Positions 46,015 to 58,092 of a DNA stretch of 64,000 bases are shown piece by piece. Under the pieces are notes generated by a model. That model made no database searches, was not told the origin of the DNA, and saw only the letters and a list, made by a program, of their open reading frames with translations. The first letter of the stretch is position 1. Each line of letters opens with the position of its first letter. A program made the position numbers and the translations under genes. Source of the stretch: Paramacrobiotus metropolitanus (taxonomy: Eukaryota; Tardigrada; Eutardigrada; Parachela; Macrobiotidae); contig NW_026570306.1 of assembly GCF_019649055.1 (NCBI RefSeq), positions 1 to 64,000 on the forward strand, given 5' to 3'.

Positions 46015-47140
46015 ATGTATCTTGCCGCATTTCGCGGAACAACCTTACTAAACGTACTTATTGAGATGTGCAAGTATTGATGTCTTTCTTTCGGCGAATA
46101 TTCATCAATGTTTTAAGGCATTTGGGTAGTTTGACTCAATCAAAACTTCTTTTCTTGCGGTAGATAACCCTGCACTAGATGTTTCTAACAATAACAACTA
46201 TAAGTGGAACTTTGGATACACAACATAATATGCAACGCGTGAAATGGGCTAACTTTTAAGGTAGATGCAAGGCTGTTCAGCAAATTACATTTTCAGCTGC
46301 AAGAACGTGCTCGTACTCAATGTCACTGAAGTTATTATTTAGATTTGTTTATATTTTGATAAAAGGAACGTACGTTGCTTAATTACACTAATTTCTACGG
46401 TAATTAGTAGTAACTAATCTTATTAACAAAACCTCGTAAAATATTCCAAATATATTTACTTCCTACGTTTCAGTTTTTCATAAGTACCATCATCTGGACT
46501 CATATTCGTGGGTCACTTCTTGTTTAATCACATAAACAAGAAGCGCATCACATAAAGCCTAATTCAGCAGTTCGGTACAATCTTTCACGCTAAAACCCAT
46601 AAATAACTCGTCGCAAATAACCATTATTATTGAATTTAAAGGAAAATCGAAAATTAGGAGTTCTGTAAAAAAGCACAGGCACTGTGAAATGACTTTTACA
46701 CATTCACTCACAAATCCTTTCCTAAAAGGACGCGTGGCAACGCAAAAAATTATCAAACTTGCAAAAAATCCATTCTTAAACACGATTTTCAAATTCCTAT
46801 CTATAAATCCGTGACTTGTCCCGGTCCTCTCTATCGCCGAAACAGTTGACGGAGACAATATCTTCATGCTCAGCTCCGCATTATGTCCATTAATCATTCC
46901 TAGTCCGGTCCGATACCATTATTGAAATGAAATTTTCAGGACCAACTTGCATTAATCTTGATCAGCTTTGTTCCTGTACGAGTTCATACATACGTCCTAT
47001 TTCCGTTAAGCAGGAATGCAGTTTATCCGATGCGTGACCTATAAAAGCAGATTATTTATTAACAATCTCAAAACTGTTTGAAGATTAGCTACACAAAGCT
47101 TATCTTTAAAGTCTCCAACTCGCTAATGACCTTCCGCATC

Positions 47141-50100
47141 CTAGTGTTCCATATGAAGACGTTCGTCGTATTTATTAGCCCAGGGATTATCCACTGATGC
47201 AATTGCGCCTTTTACGGCGTCGTAAAAGGTACATTCATCCGTATAGAGTCGTGCAAACGTGATGATAGCAAAGCAAGTTTCCGCAGTAGGAATGGCATCC
47301 AGGTGCATGAGCGCACCAAATTTGACTTTAATCTTTGGAGCGACGTTGAGGTGAATCGTTCCGGTGATGTATATGCACAGTTTCTGCAGATCTTCCCAAC
47401 TTAACGCATGGATTGTGTTCTTAAACCATTCGTATAACTTCAGATCATCAGCCGATGCGGTGTCCGAAAGGTCTTCTAAGCTGTTGACAAAATCATCCGC
47501 GTTTTTGATCACTTTATACAACAGCTCCGTTTCGATATCGAGAAAATTTCCAAGATACGGCAGCAGTTCCTGCAACCAGCGTATAATTTATTCCGAACTG
47601 CAAATTGTTATGCCGACTCCGTAATACCTGTTTTAGATTCCCCAAGAAAAAGCCTTCCGCTATTAAGTCAAGGTTATGTTTGCGCTTCCCGCACAAATCC
47701 CAGTCGACAATAAGCAGTGCTAACTCTTTCGGATGAATGTGGTAAATACTGGATTCCTGAAAAGAACTTTTTGCATATAAAGAAAAAATATGAAAAGTAT
47801 ACAAATGAAAGCCCTGCAATTTTACCGGGAAGTGTGTTCCTTCCTGCCAGACCAACAACTCTTCAAGCAGTACCGGATTCGTCTGACGAGACAACTTCTC
47901 GGATTCATTCAGCAGTTTATTAACTATCTTCCCGAGTCCTGGACTATTGGAATAAATTTCACAACGCTCAAGTGGAAGGTCCAAAAAATAACGCAACACC
48001 GACTTTCCCCGCCACTCAGGCCATGGACCGTGGTGAATAAACATGTGGAAAATGTATGTTCCAAAGGCTTTGAACAGTTCTCGGTTTTCTTTAGTCACGG
48101 CAGGGACGGCGGTGGGAAAAGCAACGTGTTTGTTTTCGTCGAACATCGGCACTCCCAAGTGGGTACAGAACATCATTCTGAATTCATTTCCAATTATTGA
48201 ATTCCCTTCAATCCAAGGACCTTGAGCATCAATTGCTCTAAAGAAACAGTTAATCAAAATTTGAACGAAAAAGAATTCTATCCTAGCAGTAATTATATCA
48301 GTAACTACCCATCAATATTGAAGTACGTTCTCCGAAAATGATCCGTTTTATAGGTAACGCCGATGCAGTGCTTCACCCATTTTTAAAGCTGTATTTTCTT
48401 CATCAACTTTGATTTCCTTCACACGGGAAAAATCGTACTTGGTTACTGTGCCCCCGGTAACGATCGACGCAATGATTTGCCTGATTTCTGCCGGGCCACT
48501 GTTATTAACTTTTTCCGGAAAATCTTGTGCCAAAAGTTCGTCTCGAAATTTCAGGTCCGAATAATCATCAACTTCAGGAGCGTTAGAATGCTGTTTTTTT
48601 GCGGCTGCATCCATAGTAGGTGTTACAACACTGGCTTCGTTTGCGCCAAAAGCAGCTGTGGCAGACGGCATACAGTTGCCGGAAGTACAGGGTACTGGAC
48701 TTTGGTCCGAGATGGTAATGACTGGAAAATCTTTTTTTGGAACCCGCATACCTTTCTGTTCGCCATCGTCGTCTTCGGAAGGAGAGGAATTAAACATTCT
48801 GTCTTGGGCCGTTGAATACGAAGAAGAAAGCCGACTGACACTCAACGGAATACTTGCCCCACAACCATCATCATCAGTATCTCCAAGAGAGTTTGATTCC
48901 TTCATGGTTTTGTAATCGTGGTCAGATTCAACATCGGACGAGCTTTCTTGCAGCAAACCTTCAAGATAAAAAAAATGAATGAAAAGGATGTTCCTGATTC
49001 ATTTTCAATTGCGTAACATGTACGAAACATTTAGCTAACCGGAATTACCACAACGTCACCACACTGTTCAATGATACTGCACACACTTTTAACTAAAAAT
49101 TTCAACTGTACAACCAATCAACTTACTATCGTCGAATCCACAATTTAGTGCAGACATTTTTATCCGCTCCTTCTGTAAAAAAATTGTATTTTGAACAAAT
49201 GCAAGTAGAAAGTTTTTATCTTCTAACCTCACAAAATACTTTGGCCGATTTCTCGTCGAGCATAATCCGACCGCTTGTTGCCGCGATGTAGAGCCTTGCC
49301 GCTTGATCCTTCGAATTAAAATCCTGGTACCTGCAGATAATTTTGCGTAAATATTAGGAACCGTTGCTTTGGAAAGAATGATAAGTTTACTTTTCAATTT
49401 CCGGATGACCAATTCTTTTATTTCCAAAAGATAATTCGCCAAGGAATTTTGATGTCACTTTATGCTCCGGTTTACATCGACCTAGCATAGTCCATGGCAC
49501 TCCCCGAAGCATCGGAAATGTCGATTGGATTTTCTCTTCGATGACCGGCGGCGTATCACGGATATCGAATGTAACGTACTGCACCAATCTCTGCGTGGCT
49601 AGATAGCGTGTAACTGCACCTTTTCGCCTAAAATTACGCTGTTTCAACGCATGCTCTCGTTCCATTACATGTTTAAATTTATTACTTACAATTTAGAATC
49701 ATTGGGTGGAAGATTTCCGTCTTTTTTCGGAAACAAGTATACACGACATCGGGAATTTCGGATGAACGTACTTGCTGCGGCTTCGGTAGACTTCCGGGGC
49801 CCAGGATGGATTACTCGTTTGTAACGTCCGATGTTTGGCTGGCTTTTGTGGCGGTCTTTCTCGGTAATCCTTCCACGGTTCCAGCCATACACCGATTTTG
49901 GCAACGAAACAGAACGGCTTCCGCTGTGAGCAGACCGAATACCTTCAATCTCCTCTTGGAAATACTTTGACCTCAGCAGCGATCTTCCTAAGTTACGTCG
50001 ATCTTGAAGTCGCGAATCTTTGTGAATTGGCTTTTTCTGCAATCTTGGGAACAGGCCGGACGTCATTCGCTTACCGGTGTATGACGATTCGTCGTCCGAT

Positions 50101-50540
50101 TCAGCTCCGGTCTCCGAAGCCGGCGATTCAAATTGTTCAGCTTTTTCTCCTAAATCACTTTCCCGTCCATCTTCTTCATCAAATTCATAAATGTCTTTAC
50201 CATAACTAGTTCCATCTTTTTGCGAAAAATCAAATGATTGCACTTCTGTTGCGGCAGAGAACACCGAAGATGCCACCGAAGTTTCCCGTCGTGACCCATG
50301 AGACTGCACCACATTTCGATAGCTCGCATCAGTTTCGGCACCTGAATTTACCGTCGCTACAACCCCCGACGTCAATTCTGTCCAATTCTGGATCTTGTGT
50401 GCCGGCAACCAGTGTCCGCATTCCGTTTTCGTACATTTAACCGCATCCAATCCGGTAGCAAAGGTATAGTTTCCTTCCACAGGAAACTCACATGGACACA
50501 ATCTGCATCGCGCTATTTTGAATTCTTGATCGTCTCCCAT
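47141..50540 (-). CDS. HECT-type E3 ubiquitin ligase-like protein
   Basis: About eight minus-strand exons, start MGDDQEFKIARCRLCPCEFP at 50540, stop at 47141, roughly 930 residues. Exons 1-5 join cleanly (introns near 49628-49689, 49331-49390, 49173-49227, 48960-49125); the next intron (about 48240-48362) seems to need a GC donor. The N-terminus has a CRLCPC...C...CGH Zn-type cluster. The middle is long, acidic and Ser-rich. The C-terminal ~330 residues follow HECT order: DAQGPWIEGNSIIGNEFRMM (N-lobe entry), FKAFGTYIFHMFIHHGPWPE, then C-lobe LCIYITGTIHL...IPTAETCFAIITFARLY with the catalytic Cys in TCF. In HECT enzymes this Cys accepts ubiquitin from an E2 before transfer. The N-lobe is divergent and substrate is unknown. 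Confidence 0.75.
49045..49062 (-). promoter_or_regulatory. Recurrent element inside a HECT-gene intron
   Basis: GTGGTGACGTTGTGGTAA on the minus strand, the gene's own orientation, in the fourth intron. It is nearly identical to the copy at 53227. Confidence 0.5.
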
Positions 50541-51051
50541 AATTACGTCGCTGATCAAAATATAACAAGTTAAATTACGAAGGAACAAATAATATAATGA
50601 AAAACAAACAAAACATGAAAAAAAGACTTTTTACATTACAGCCGATCAGTTGGCTGTAATCAGACTAATTTCTAAGAAACCTGACCAACGGACAGCCGGT
50701 CAGATGATACTGTCCACAAATAATTTTTCTGAACTTGTTGAACGAATATGAACAATTGGAACAATGTAATCTCATCGCGGGAAAACTTCATTCCCCTTGC
50801 GATGCCCAAACTACAGTCCCGGACCCCAAAACTGATGCTCGCTTCGCAGCTGCAGGCGTACATTTAGCTCAGCACTGCAAGCTGCACGCGGTGCACGACT
50901 ACGGACCGAGTACCGACTAACAGGAACTTCAGCTACACTATTGAAGTACCTGTATTGCTTTTTTAGGTATCCTTTTCCATATCTACTTTGAAAGCATCGT
51001 TTCTGTTTATTTATATCTGTTTTTCTTATCTTACATTCCTCAACCAGTATT

Positions 51052-52674
51052 ATGCCACCCATTAGGGGAACCTTTAATGGATCTTACTCGCCAGCGATTG
51101 TCAGTTACAGCGGAGTTGATGATTTATCACCCATCAGCTACATTCCCATCGCCCAAGCGGGATACTCAGGTGGATTCGGGTTCTTAGGTAGACTTTATTT
51201 TGTGTGTTTATCCGATAAGTAGAATGCTTGAATTAATATTTCAATCGTTTAGACAGTCGACCAGCAGTATTTGTAAGAAAAACAGCGAAGCGCAAATGAA
51301 TTGAAATGCACTGATATCGTGCTTTTACTAATAATTTTACCGGATTTTTTGCGTCTTTTTTTAATAGGTGGGCCAACCGTGTGGATCTTGTGTGTGCTCA
51401 TTTTGTTCATTTGTTTTTCCGCCATCATGCTTATACATTTGGGATTCAAAATGAGGCAGGTTAAGCTTATCCTTTCAAAAAACCTTTCTGGAGAGGGAAA
51501 GCCTGAATCCTTGAATTTCGCCACCGTAAGCCATAGTTCCAATGTTTTCCCGTTCAGCTGTCTTTCTGTTGTACTGCTCATGACAATGTATTTGTTTTGC
51601 AGAGTACCATCACGACCACACCACAATCCAATGTGCTTTACCTACGAGCAAGAACTGATCTGCTGTATCTTACTTATTCTCGTACGCGCCATCATTTTGA
51701 TGATATTTTTCCGGAATTTATCCGAAAAGTTAGCCAGGGCCACTTTGGAATCGTTTCTGAAATATCAGTGTGTCTGCCTAACGATCGAAAGCCAACAAGA
51801 GTTGCTTTGAAAACTTGTCAAGGTAAGACCGTTAATCGTTAGATACATACTTCTTCAGTTACAGGCTATTAAACTCCATAAAATTTCCAGTGTGTGTCAT
51901 ACTGAACCGTTCTGTTTCCAGATTTGTCGAGCGAGACAAAAGTCTGCAGTCTACAGCACAAAATTGCGACGCTAAAAGCGATTCCCGAGCATCCAAACAT
52001 AATTTCACTCATTGGGTATGTTGATGATAGCATTGTGCCCTATTTCCTGATGGAACTTGCTGTCGGTGATTTGAAAACTATTGTATCTGCGATTTCGCCA
52101 GCGATCTTTGAATTCCAAGATGATTGGCCAGTATTCGTACAGTATGCGATTGATATTGCCACTGGTATGGATTATCTCCAACACCTGAATATAGTTCACC
52201 GCGATTTAGCAGCCAGAAACGTGCTGTTGTCTCACAATGGAAACATAAAGATTTCCGATTTCGGCCACTCCAGAAAAATTTCCGGCAAATATTACATAGG
52301 AAGCGAAGGAGAAGAACTGGCTTGGCGCTGGCGCGCTCCTGAAACCCTGGAAAGCCGTTTGTTTTCCGCATTTTCTGACACATGGGCATTTGGTATTGTG
52401 ATGTGGGAAATCTTTACTTATGGTCAATTGCCTTTTTGCGATGTGGAATCTCCAACTGTTCTGTTTGATCGCCTCGTGCATGGACAATTCCCGCCGCAAC
52501 CAGCATTTTGCTCGGACAGACTGTGCGTATTTTCAGCATACGTTTGTAAGTTATAATAACTACGAGTTATTTTTTAACAGATACAACGTCATGCGATCTT
52601 CGTGGCATCTCATTCCGGATCAGCGCCTCAGCTTTAGAAAAGCAATCACATTGCTGCAGTCAGCAAAAATCTGA
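51052..52674 (+). CDS. Single-pass membrane tyrosine kinase with minimal ectodomain
   Basis: Five exons join in phase (51052-51187, 51368-51525, 51603-51822, 51922-52522, 52581-52674) to 402 residues. About 46 residues precede one membrane segment (WILCVLILFICFSAIMLIHL, about 50-70); there is no cleavable signal peptide, so the segment would be a signal anchor or a leader exon is missing. Kinase domain from about 135: VSQGHFGIV loop, Lys168 in VALK, HRDLAARN (Asp266), DFG 284-286, WRWRAPE, and a PxxR tail WHLIPDQRLSF. The HRDLAARN loop marks it as tyrosine-type. Odd points: the first loop glycine is Ser142, and the alpha-C Glu appears to be Lys185, so activity may be reduced. Ligand and pathway are unknown. 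Confidence 0.88.
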
Positions 52675-53226
52675 TGAAGAATGTTCAGCGATGATAGTTG
52701 TTCAGCGACGGAGTTTACTTGCAGTGATTGTTATAGATCTTCAGTTATTTCCCTCTCGTGTATTAACCAAAAATTTTTAACCTAAATTTTCTGTTGACTT
52801 TCTTCTTCCTATATAAACCGAGCAGTCGACGATGAATACGCGAAACCATTTTTTTACTTGACTTGATGCAGCGAGTTGGTTTAATTGACAGCAAACTGTA
52901 ACTGTACTGAACTTGTATTATAATATACTCATCCAACTAAAAATTTGCACGAATGAAAAATATGACTCTGAACGTGTTTCTCTTTTAACAGTTCTGAATG
53001 TAAAATTATTTGTAGTCAGCGCCTCAAATGTAACCTGCTCCCCCAATGTTAGGAAAACTTACCGTTCAAGACCGAACTGTAACATTATGTCCTAATATTT
53101 ACGGAAACTTGATTGTACGCATTTCTTGTCTCCATTGCAAAATTCACAAAATAGAAGTCTGAAGCAGAGATTTTAGCTAAATTTAAACGCGAAGCATAGG
53201 TGTATATGGATCCATAAAATTATAAC

Positions 53227-53244
53227 GTGATGACATTGTGGTAA
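53227..53244 (+). promoter_or_regulatory. Recurrent element upstream of the integrase gene
   Basis: GTGATGACATTGTGGTAA, 313 bp before the ATG at 53557, same orientation as the gene. Confidence 0.5.
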
Positions 53245-53556
53245 AACAATCAATTTCTAATTTTAATATTAATGAGAAAAGATTAACGTTCCAAAATCTG
53301 TTTACAGCAAAGCTAACAAATTAGCAGTGTTTTAGCATGCATTTCATCCTTTTAGTTGTTCATACAAAATAAAGCCTATCCGGTTTGCAATATCACGTAA
53401 CTCAGTAGGCTTGCCGTTGCCGACTAAAAACTTAAATTTCATTGGGTTTGGCATCAGACGGTCAAATGATTCGAATCATAATTTTGTTTTCTTTTCAAGA
53501 TCTTTAAAAATTAGTGAATATTACTTACATGTTTTCCTTATTCATATGCTTGAGCC

Positions 53557-55204
53557 ATGGAAAATTTCACGGCAGACGTTGCACATTTTACGAATCATGC
53601 TGTATCTGTAATGCGGCGCATTGATCGTTTGATTTCGACAAATTCTACGGAATATGATGCTCTAGACGCATCTTTTGTGGAGCTGGATTATATGAAAAGG
53701 TAAAAGCCTTCGATTTCCTACAAAGCCTTTGATTATATCTGCGTTTTTTAGGTTCACAGCTAATGCAATTGAAAACGTGGCACAGGAATTTGTTGATCAG
53801 CTAGGGTCCCTTTATGATGCCCTAACAAATCAGATGTCCAACCTTGCGAGGATCAACCACGTCAACGAATTAGGAGATGACAACGTATTCCAGCACAGTG
53901 ATTCAAGAAAAAGAAGGAAGAAAGATTGTGGTTTCTTGTGAAATTTTAACGATTTTACGGGAAGAAGGGTTCACGATCCCGCAGATTTCAAAGTTTTTAG
54001 GCATTTCAACTCGAACAACAGATCGCCGATTACAGGAGCACAATTTGACAAACATGGTCAGAAATAAGTACTTTACTATTAGTGAAAAATATACGTAGTG
54101 CGCCGAAAATTTCCTTTGTAGTACGCTGAACTGACGGACGAGGAGACGGACAACATCACAAGAGAAATTTTAACGGAATTCCCACGCTCTGGATATCGGT
54201 TTGTTCAAGCGCGCTTTCAAGTGGCTGGATTCGTAATCCAACGACGACGCATTCGATCTAGCATGGCTCGTGTGGATCCGTTTGGCATTGCCCACCGGTT
54301 TTTCCGCTTTATTCCACGTCGCCGATATTGTGTAGCTGAACCAAACGCTTTATGGCACATGGACGGAAATCATAAGCTGGTGAGATGGGGATTTTATGTT
54401 CATGGAATTATCGATGGTTTTACGAGACTTGTTGTTTCCTTAATTTGCGAAACTAATAACTGCTCCACAACCGTGCTTAAAGCCTTTCTCCAAGCCGCCG
54501 CTTTACACGGCATCCCTTCCCGAATGCGAAGTGACAAAGGCGGTAAGAAAGGCGGTATTATGAAGAATTACCACACTGTATATTCAGTGTAATGGCTTCC
54601 TGTATTTTCTACAGGTGAAAATGTGTTGGTTGGGCGCTGTATGGAGACTCTGATGGGTGAAGGTAGAGGAAGCTTTATCACTGGAAAATCCGTGCACAAT
54701 CAACGAATTGAGCGGCTTTGGGTGGACCTCAGGGTACTAGCGCTGGAAAACTTTAGAGCAACCTTCTATTTTATGGAGAACAATGGGATACTAGATTTAG
54801 ATAATGAATTACACATACTAGCTTTACACCTAGTTTATCTCCCCCGCATTCAAGCCAAACTGAACGATTTTCTGGCAATGTATAACAATCATAAATTGAG
54901 AACGGAACGCTCTCGGACCCCGCGGCAGGTGTTTATGCAAGGATTATTGGAAAACAAGCTACAAGGCATTCCACCGCAAAAAGTCATACGTGATGTCGGT
55001 GCACGAAATGGAGAAACCTGCAGAGAGTTTTTGCTCAGGGAAGCGGCCGGAATAAACGTTACTGATATTCGCGTGAGATATTCTGCGCAGATCGAGCATG
55101 TGATGCAAAACGTCAACCTTTTCCTTGTAGATGGAACTGATGGAATAGACTGCTACGTTAACGTCGTGCAGCACCTTTTTCATTTTGAGCATGCACTGAT
55201 TTGA
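53557..55204 (+). CDS. DDE integrase-core protein (eukaryotic IS3/integrase-like)
   Basis: Exons: 53557-53699 (MENFTADVAHFTNHAVSVMR), 53752 to about 54056, 54122-54542, 54615-55204. After a helical N-terminus comes a helix-turn-helix (ILREEGFTIPQISKFLGIST), then the integrase core with catalytic triad D (LWHMDGNHKL), D (MRSDKGG|GEN across the last intron) and E (HNQRIERLW), and the C-terminal LPRIQAKLNDFLAMYNNHKL. These are hallmarks of the widespread intron-bearing eukaryotic integrase-core proteins related to IS3-type transposases. A frame change in exon 2 (about 53876-53930, purine-rich AGAAAAAGAAGGAAG) is unexplained: a frameshift or a missed splice. No terminal repeats were found around it, so it may be domesticated. 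Confidence 0.8.
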
Positions 55205-55331
55205 CATTTGAAATGCCGTTATGTGGTGTAGATTGGTGTTTTTCATAAAACTTCTTGATGTCCTAACGTGTTTTCTGTTTGTAATATTTATTGCTGCTCT
55301 GTGACCATTACCGTAAATAAGCACGTGAATA

Positions 55332-55348
55332 GTGGTGACATGTGGGGA
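55332..55348 (+). promoter_or_regulatory. Recurrent element copy
   Basis: GTGGTGACATGTGGGGA, 128 bp after the integrase stop. Confidence 0.45.
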
Positions 55349-55594
55349 AAAAAATTAAACCACGAAATACATAAATTACTTTGCGTTGCAGTAAATTTAA
55401 TATACAACTGCGTTTTCTTTAGCTACACGATTGTAAATTTTTATATTATGTGCAATGAAAGCACATTCCAAAAAAATACCAAAACAAAAAATCTTAACTT
55501 TTTTAAATTGCTGCATTAATTAAAACAGCTGTAGCCCTCTTTCGAACTTTCAGCTGAGCAACCCTCTACTGACCAAGAGTCGTTGTTGCAGTCT

Positions 55595-55815
55595 ATAAAA
55601 CCAATTCGATTCAGACAGCCCGGGTCAATTTCGCAGTTACTACCCACAAAATTCCAGCCACATGAAGTGTAGTTCCTTTAACTGCCTTCTGTCGGAGTCG
55701 GTGTGAACGGCATTATAACGCCATCCATAATTACAATATTATGCTGTAGAGAAAAAATACACAATCTGCTGTACTAATCGGCTTTCTTTATTTACCTCGA
55801 TTTTAGCATATTCGT
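55595..55815 (-). pseudogene. Partial duplicate of the SET gene pre-SET exon
   Basis: On the minus strand it reads like the 38.25-38.6 kb exon boundary and following coding part (MDG.IMPFTPT, then a broken GCN...GSNCEID.GC.NRI), but indels break the frame. It is a truncated segmental copy, 17 kb from its source. Confidence 0.6.
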
Positions 55816-56009
55816 TTTCCAACGACAAAGCTTATAAGGAGCTTCAAATCATAAAATCCTAAAACAGCCAATTCGATCAAGAAGATAACAACAAACAAAT
55901 GCATCAACTTATACACGTGTTTCCATTATAGGGTGCCAAATAAGAACTCCAGCAAATTCGGGTCGAGAAAAATTCTCAAATAAGAAAAATTATCAAAACA
56001 ATATCTGAC

Positions 56010-57442
56010 TTATTCTGATTTAGGTTTGAATGCTTTTGTCTTGGGATACTCCACGCGAGTAATCAAACCGCATTCCTTTTTGATTGGCAACAGCTTCGGT
56101 GCAGTTTGGTTTTTATAAGCGCCATCTTTTGCAAATTCTTTACAAATTTGTCTCCCAATCTTGCCCTCTTTTTCGGGTGCGTCTCCAGATAGATGTCGAA
56201 CGACCCCATGCACCGTCGTAAAACTTTTCTCTTTCCCCGCTTCATAGCAAAATGGACATAAAAAGGTGGTCTTCTTTTTTATGGTTCCGTTTTCAACTTC
56301 CTCTGGTTTTTGGCCAAAAACCGGATAACTGACATTTAAGTTTTGGCAAGCCCTTGCAGGAACTTCATCCGGCATCGTCACTTTGCCCGACTCAAAAAGG
56401 TATGGCTCAGGCAAAACAAAACCTGACCGATAGATTTTGCATCCAATTTTGACAAATCTCGATCCACCGGACGAAACCTTTTGCAATCCGTTGTTTGTTT
56501 CAAGGTGATGCACTAAAAGTCCGGATTCCCGATCAATCTCCTCCTTCACGCAACCCTTACAAAAGACAACAGGAAAGTCAGCTGGGTTGTCCACTGTTAG
56601 AATTTCATACAGCTCCACGCAGTTTCGCTACATTCTTTCACTTTATATATTTACAAATTTTCTATTAAACTACATACTTTAAACATTTCCGCACATATCT
56701 CTAAAGCAGTTGCGGAATCTTCCATCTCAAGAACTTCTTTACTATGAACCGACACCTGGAATAGATCAACAAATCATCAAGTTTTAAACACACGTTCTTA
56801 CATTTATCAGAAACTAAAAAAAAACTTTGTAGTCACCATTTCTTTTATTTTGTGATGGTCATGCCGTAAAGCCCACCTTCGCAATGAGCGATTTTCGAGG
56901 CATTCGTCACGATTAACATCCGGTATAGCTTCACCCCGATACTCCGAAACAGCTTTATAAAACAGATCCTCGTTCGAAAATTCGTACAATCGTGGCCAGG
57001 CGCATCCACGGAATCGCTCCAGCTGTTTCTTGTAAGCGAAGATTCCCAAAAAGTTATTCCGTTTAGGCAGTGCCAATAAGTTGTTGTTGCTGTCAACCTA
57101 ATATTGCGATTCATTTGACCATAATGCGCTATTAGAAAATTTTTAAGGTTTCCGAAATGAGACCGTAAAAACTATTACCTGCTCTGCTCTGGTTGACTCA
57201 AAATAAGTAGTTTATAAAGGCCGCCCAGACTAGGATCGCAGAATTATTTCGTATCCGTAACCATCATCATTATAAACGCCAGGGTCCGCTGGAATCGGTT
57301 CTCCAATAAACTGAGATACTGCCGCGTAAAACGATGCGTCCGAATCAGAAAATCTGTAACACGGAAACAGTTCTTGACGTAGGCATACCAAATAGGTAAC
57401 AAATGACTGGAAATCATTAAAATTTTCTCTTGTTAAAATCAT
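56010..57442 (-). CDS. CPYC-type zinc-finger family, member 2 (P1), with an in-frame TAG
   Basis: Minus-strand exons: about 57442-57190, about 57080-56835, about 56757-56690, and 56618-56010. The first two each carry one copy of a short repeat domain (FSDSDASFYAAVSQFIGEPI; FSNEDLFYKAVSEYRGEAIP). The last exon holds the strand-rich part (EPYLFESGKV) and the C-terminal zinc module (FLCPFCYEAG ... VVRHLSGDAP ... ICKEF), in which the VYGSPAT core has changed. In exon 1 the codon aligned with Trp of the neighbouring gene (LRKWSGR) is TAG at 57230-57232 (LRS-stop-SGR), so either a shorter splice is used or the gene is disabled. The recurrent element occurs twice upstream. A tandem relative lies 0.6 kb away. 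Confidence 0.6.
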
Positions 57443-57590
57443 TGGATGCTGGACTTTTATCGCGAACTAAGATTAATTCGAAGCACAAAAGCACACACAT
57501 TGCTTACTGCATCACTTGATTGTTTCAAGCCATCGCGCTGTTATTTAGGAAGTAAACAACTGGCACACTGTACGCATCCAGATTCAGTTT

Positions 57591-57608
57591 TTGCCACCAT
57601 ATCACCAC
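57591..57608 (-). promoter_or_regulatory. Recurrent element upstream of P1
   Basis: GTGGTGATATGGTGGCAA, about 150 bp upstream of the P1 ATG in the gene's orientation. Confidence 0.6.
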
Positions 57609-57665
57609 AAGCATGCGTCTGCTACTTAATATGAACAAGGAAATTTTTGACATAAAATTCCGTTT

Positions 57666-57683
57666 TTGCCACCATGTCACCGC
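57666..57683 (-). promoter_or_regulatory. Second recurrent element upstream of P1
   Basis: GCGGTGACATGGTGGCAA, 75 bp from the first; the flanking TTTTTGCCACCAT...CGCAAGC is also shared, so the pair is a local tandem duplication. Confidence 0.55.
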
Positions 57684-58092
57684 AAGCAGGGCGCCAAAGA
57701 GAACTGCAGTACAAATCATCAAAGAATTCTGTCTGGTTCTATCGACATCAAAGTGTTTAAGAAAGTCAAACAGAAAGGCATATCAAATTTTATAAAGACA
57801 GTTTCATTTTCCTTGAAGGAATAAACTCCACATAAAATAAACACCGCGATCAGTTATATCACATTCAGCACGCCGCTTTTTCATAAGGCACACTCATACT
57901 CTAGTTTAATCAGTCACCCAAAAATCAACAGTATGACTCTACATTCTATCACAAAGCTTATAACAATTTTTTCAATACAAAAAAGACTATGCAATCCAAA
58001 TCTGTTATGCTTTCAGACAAAGACTTTTCATAAGCCATCTAAAACAAACAACAAAACTCAAGAATTCCCATTCTCAACAATAATAACAACCA

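Larger units (their letters stand above)
43736..46550. other. Gene-poor stretch with four recurrent elements
   Basis: No supported gene in 2.8 kb. It holds four matches to the recurrent element: 44731-44747 (+, GTGGTGACATATGGTAA), 44932-44949 (-, GTGGTGATATACTGGCAA), 45817-45833 (+, GTGGTGACATAAGGTAA) and 45997-46014 (-, GTGGTGATATCTTGGCAA). They form two plus/minus pairs, each about 190 bp apart. Confidence 0.5.
55205..56005. other. Intergenic with a fragment of SET-gene sequence
   Basis: Around 55595-55815 a stretch matches the SET gene around 38455-38670 (e.g. CAATTT...TACCCACA, CGGCATTATAA.GCCATCCAT, ATTACAATATTATGCTGTAG), in the same orientation, with frame-breaking changes. It covers the pre-SET exon start and its upstream intron. 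A recurrent element lies at 55332-55348. Confidence 0.65.

Noticed and set aside
46559-46897. 112-codon minus-strand frame beyond the HECT gene
   Set aside because: Hydrophobic, AT-rich, no domain; not joined in phase to the HECT exons.
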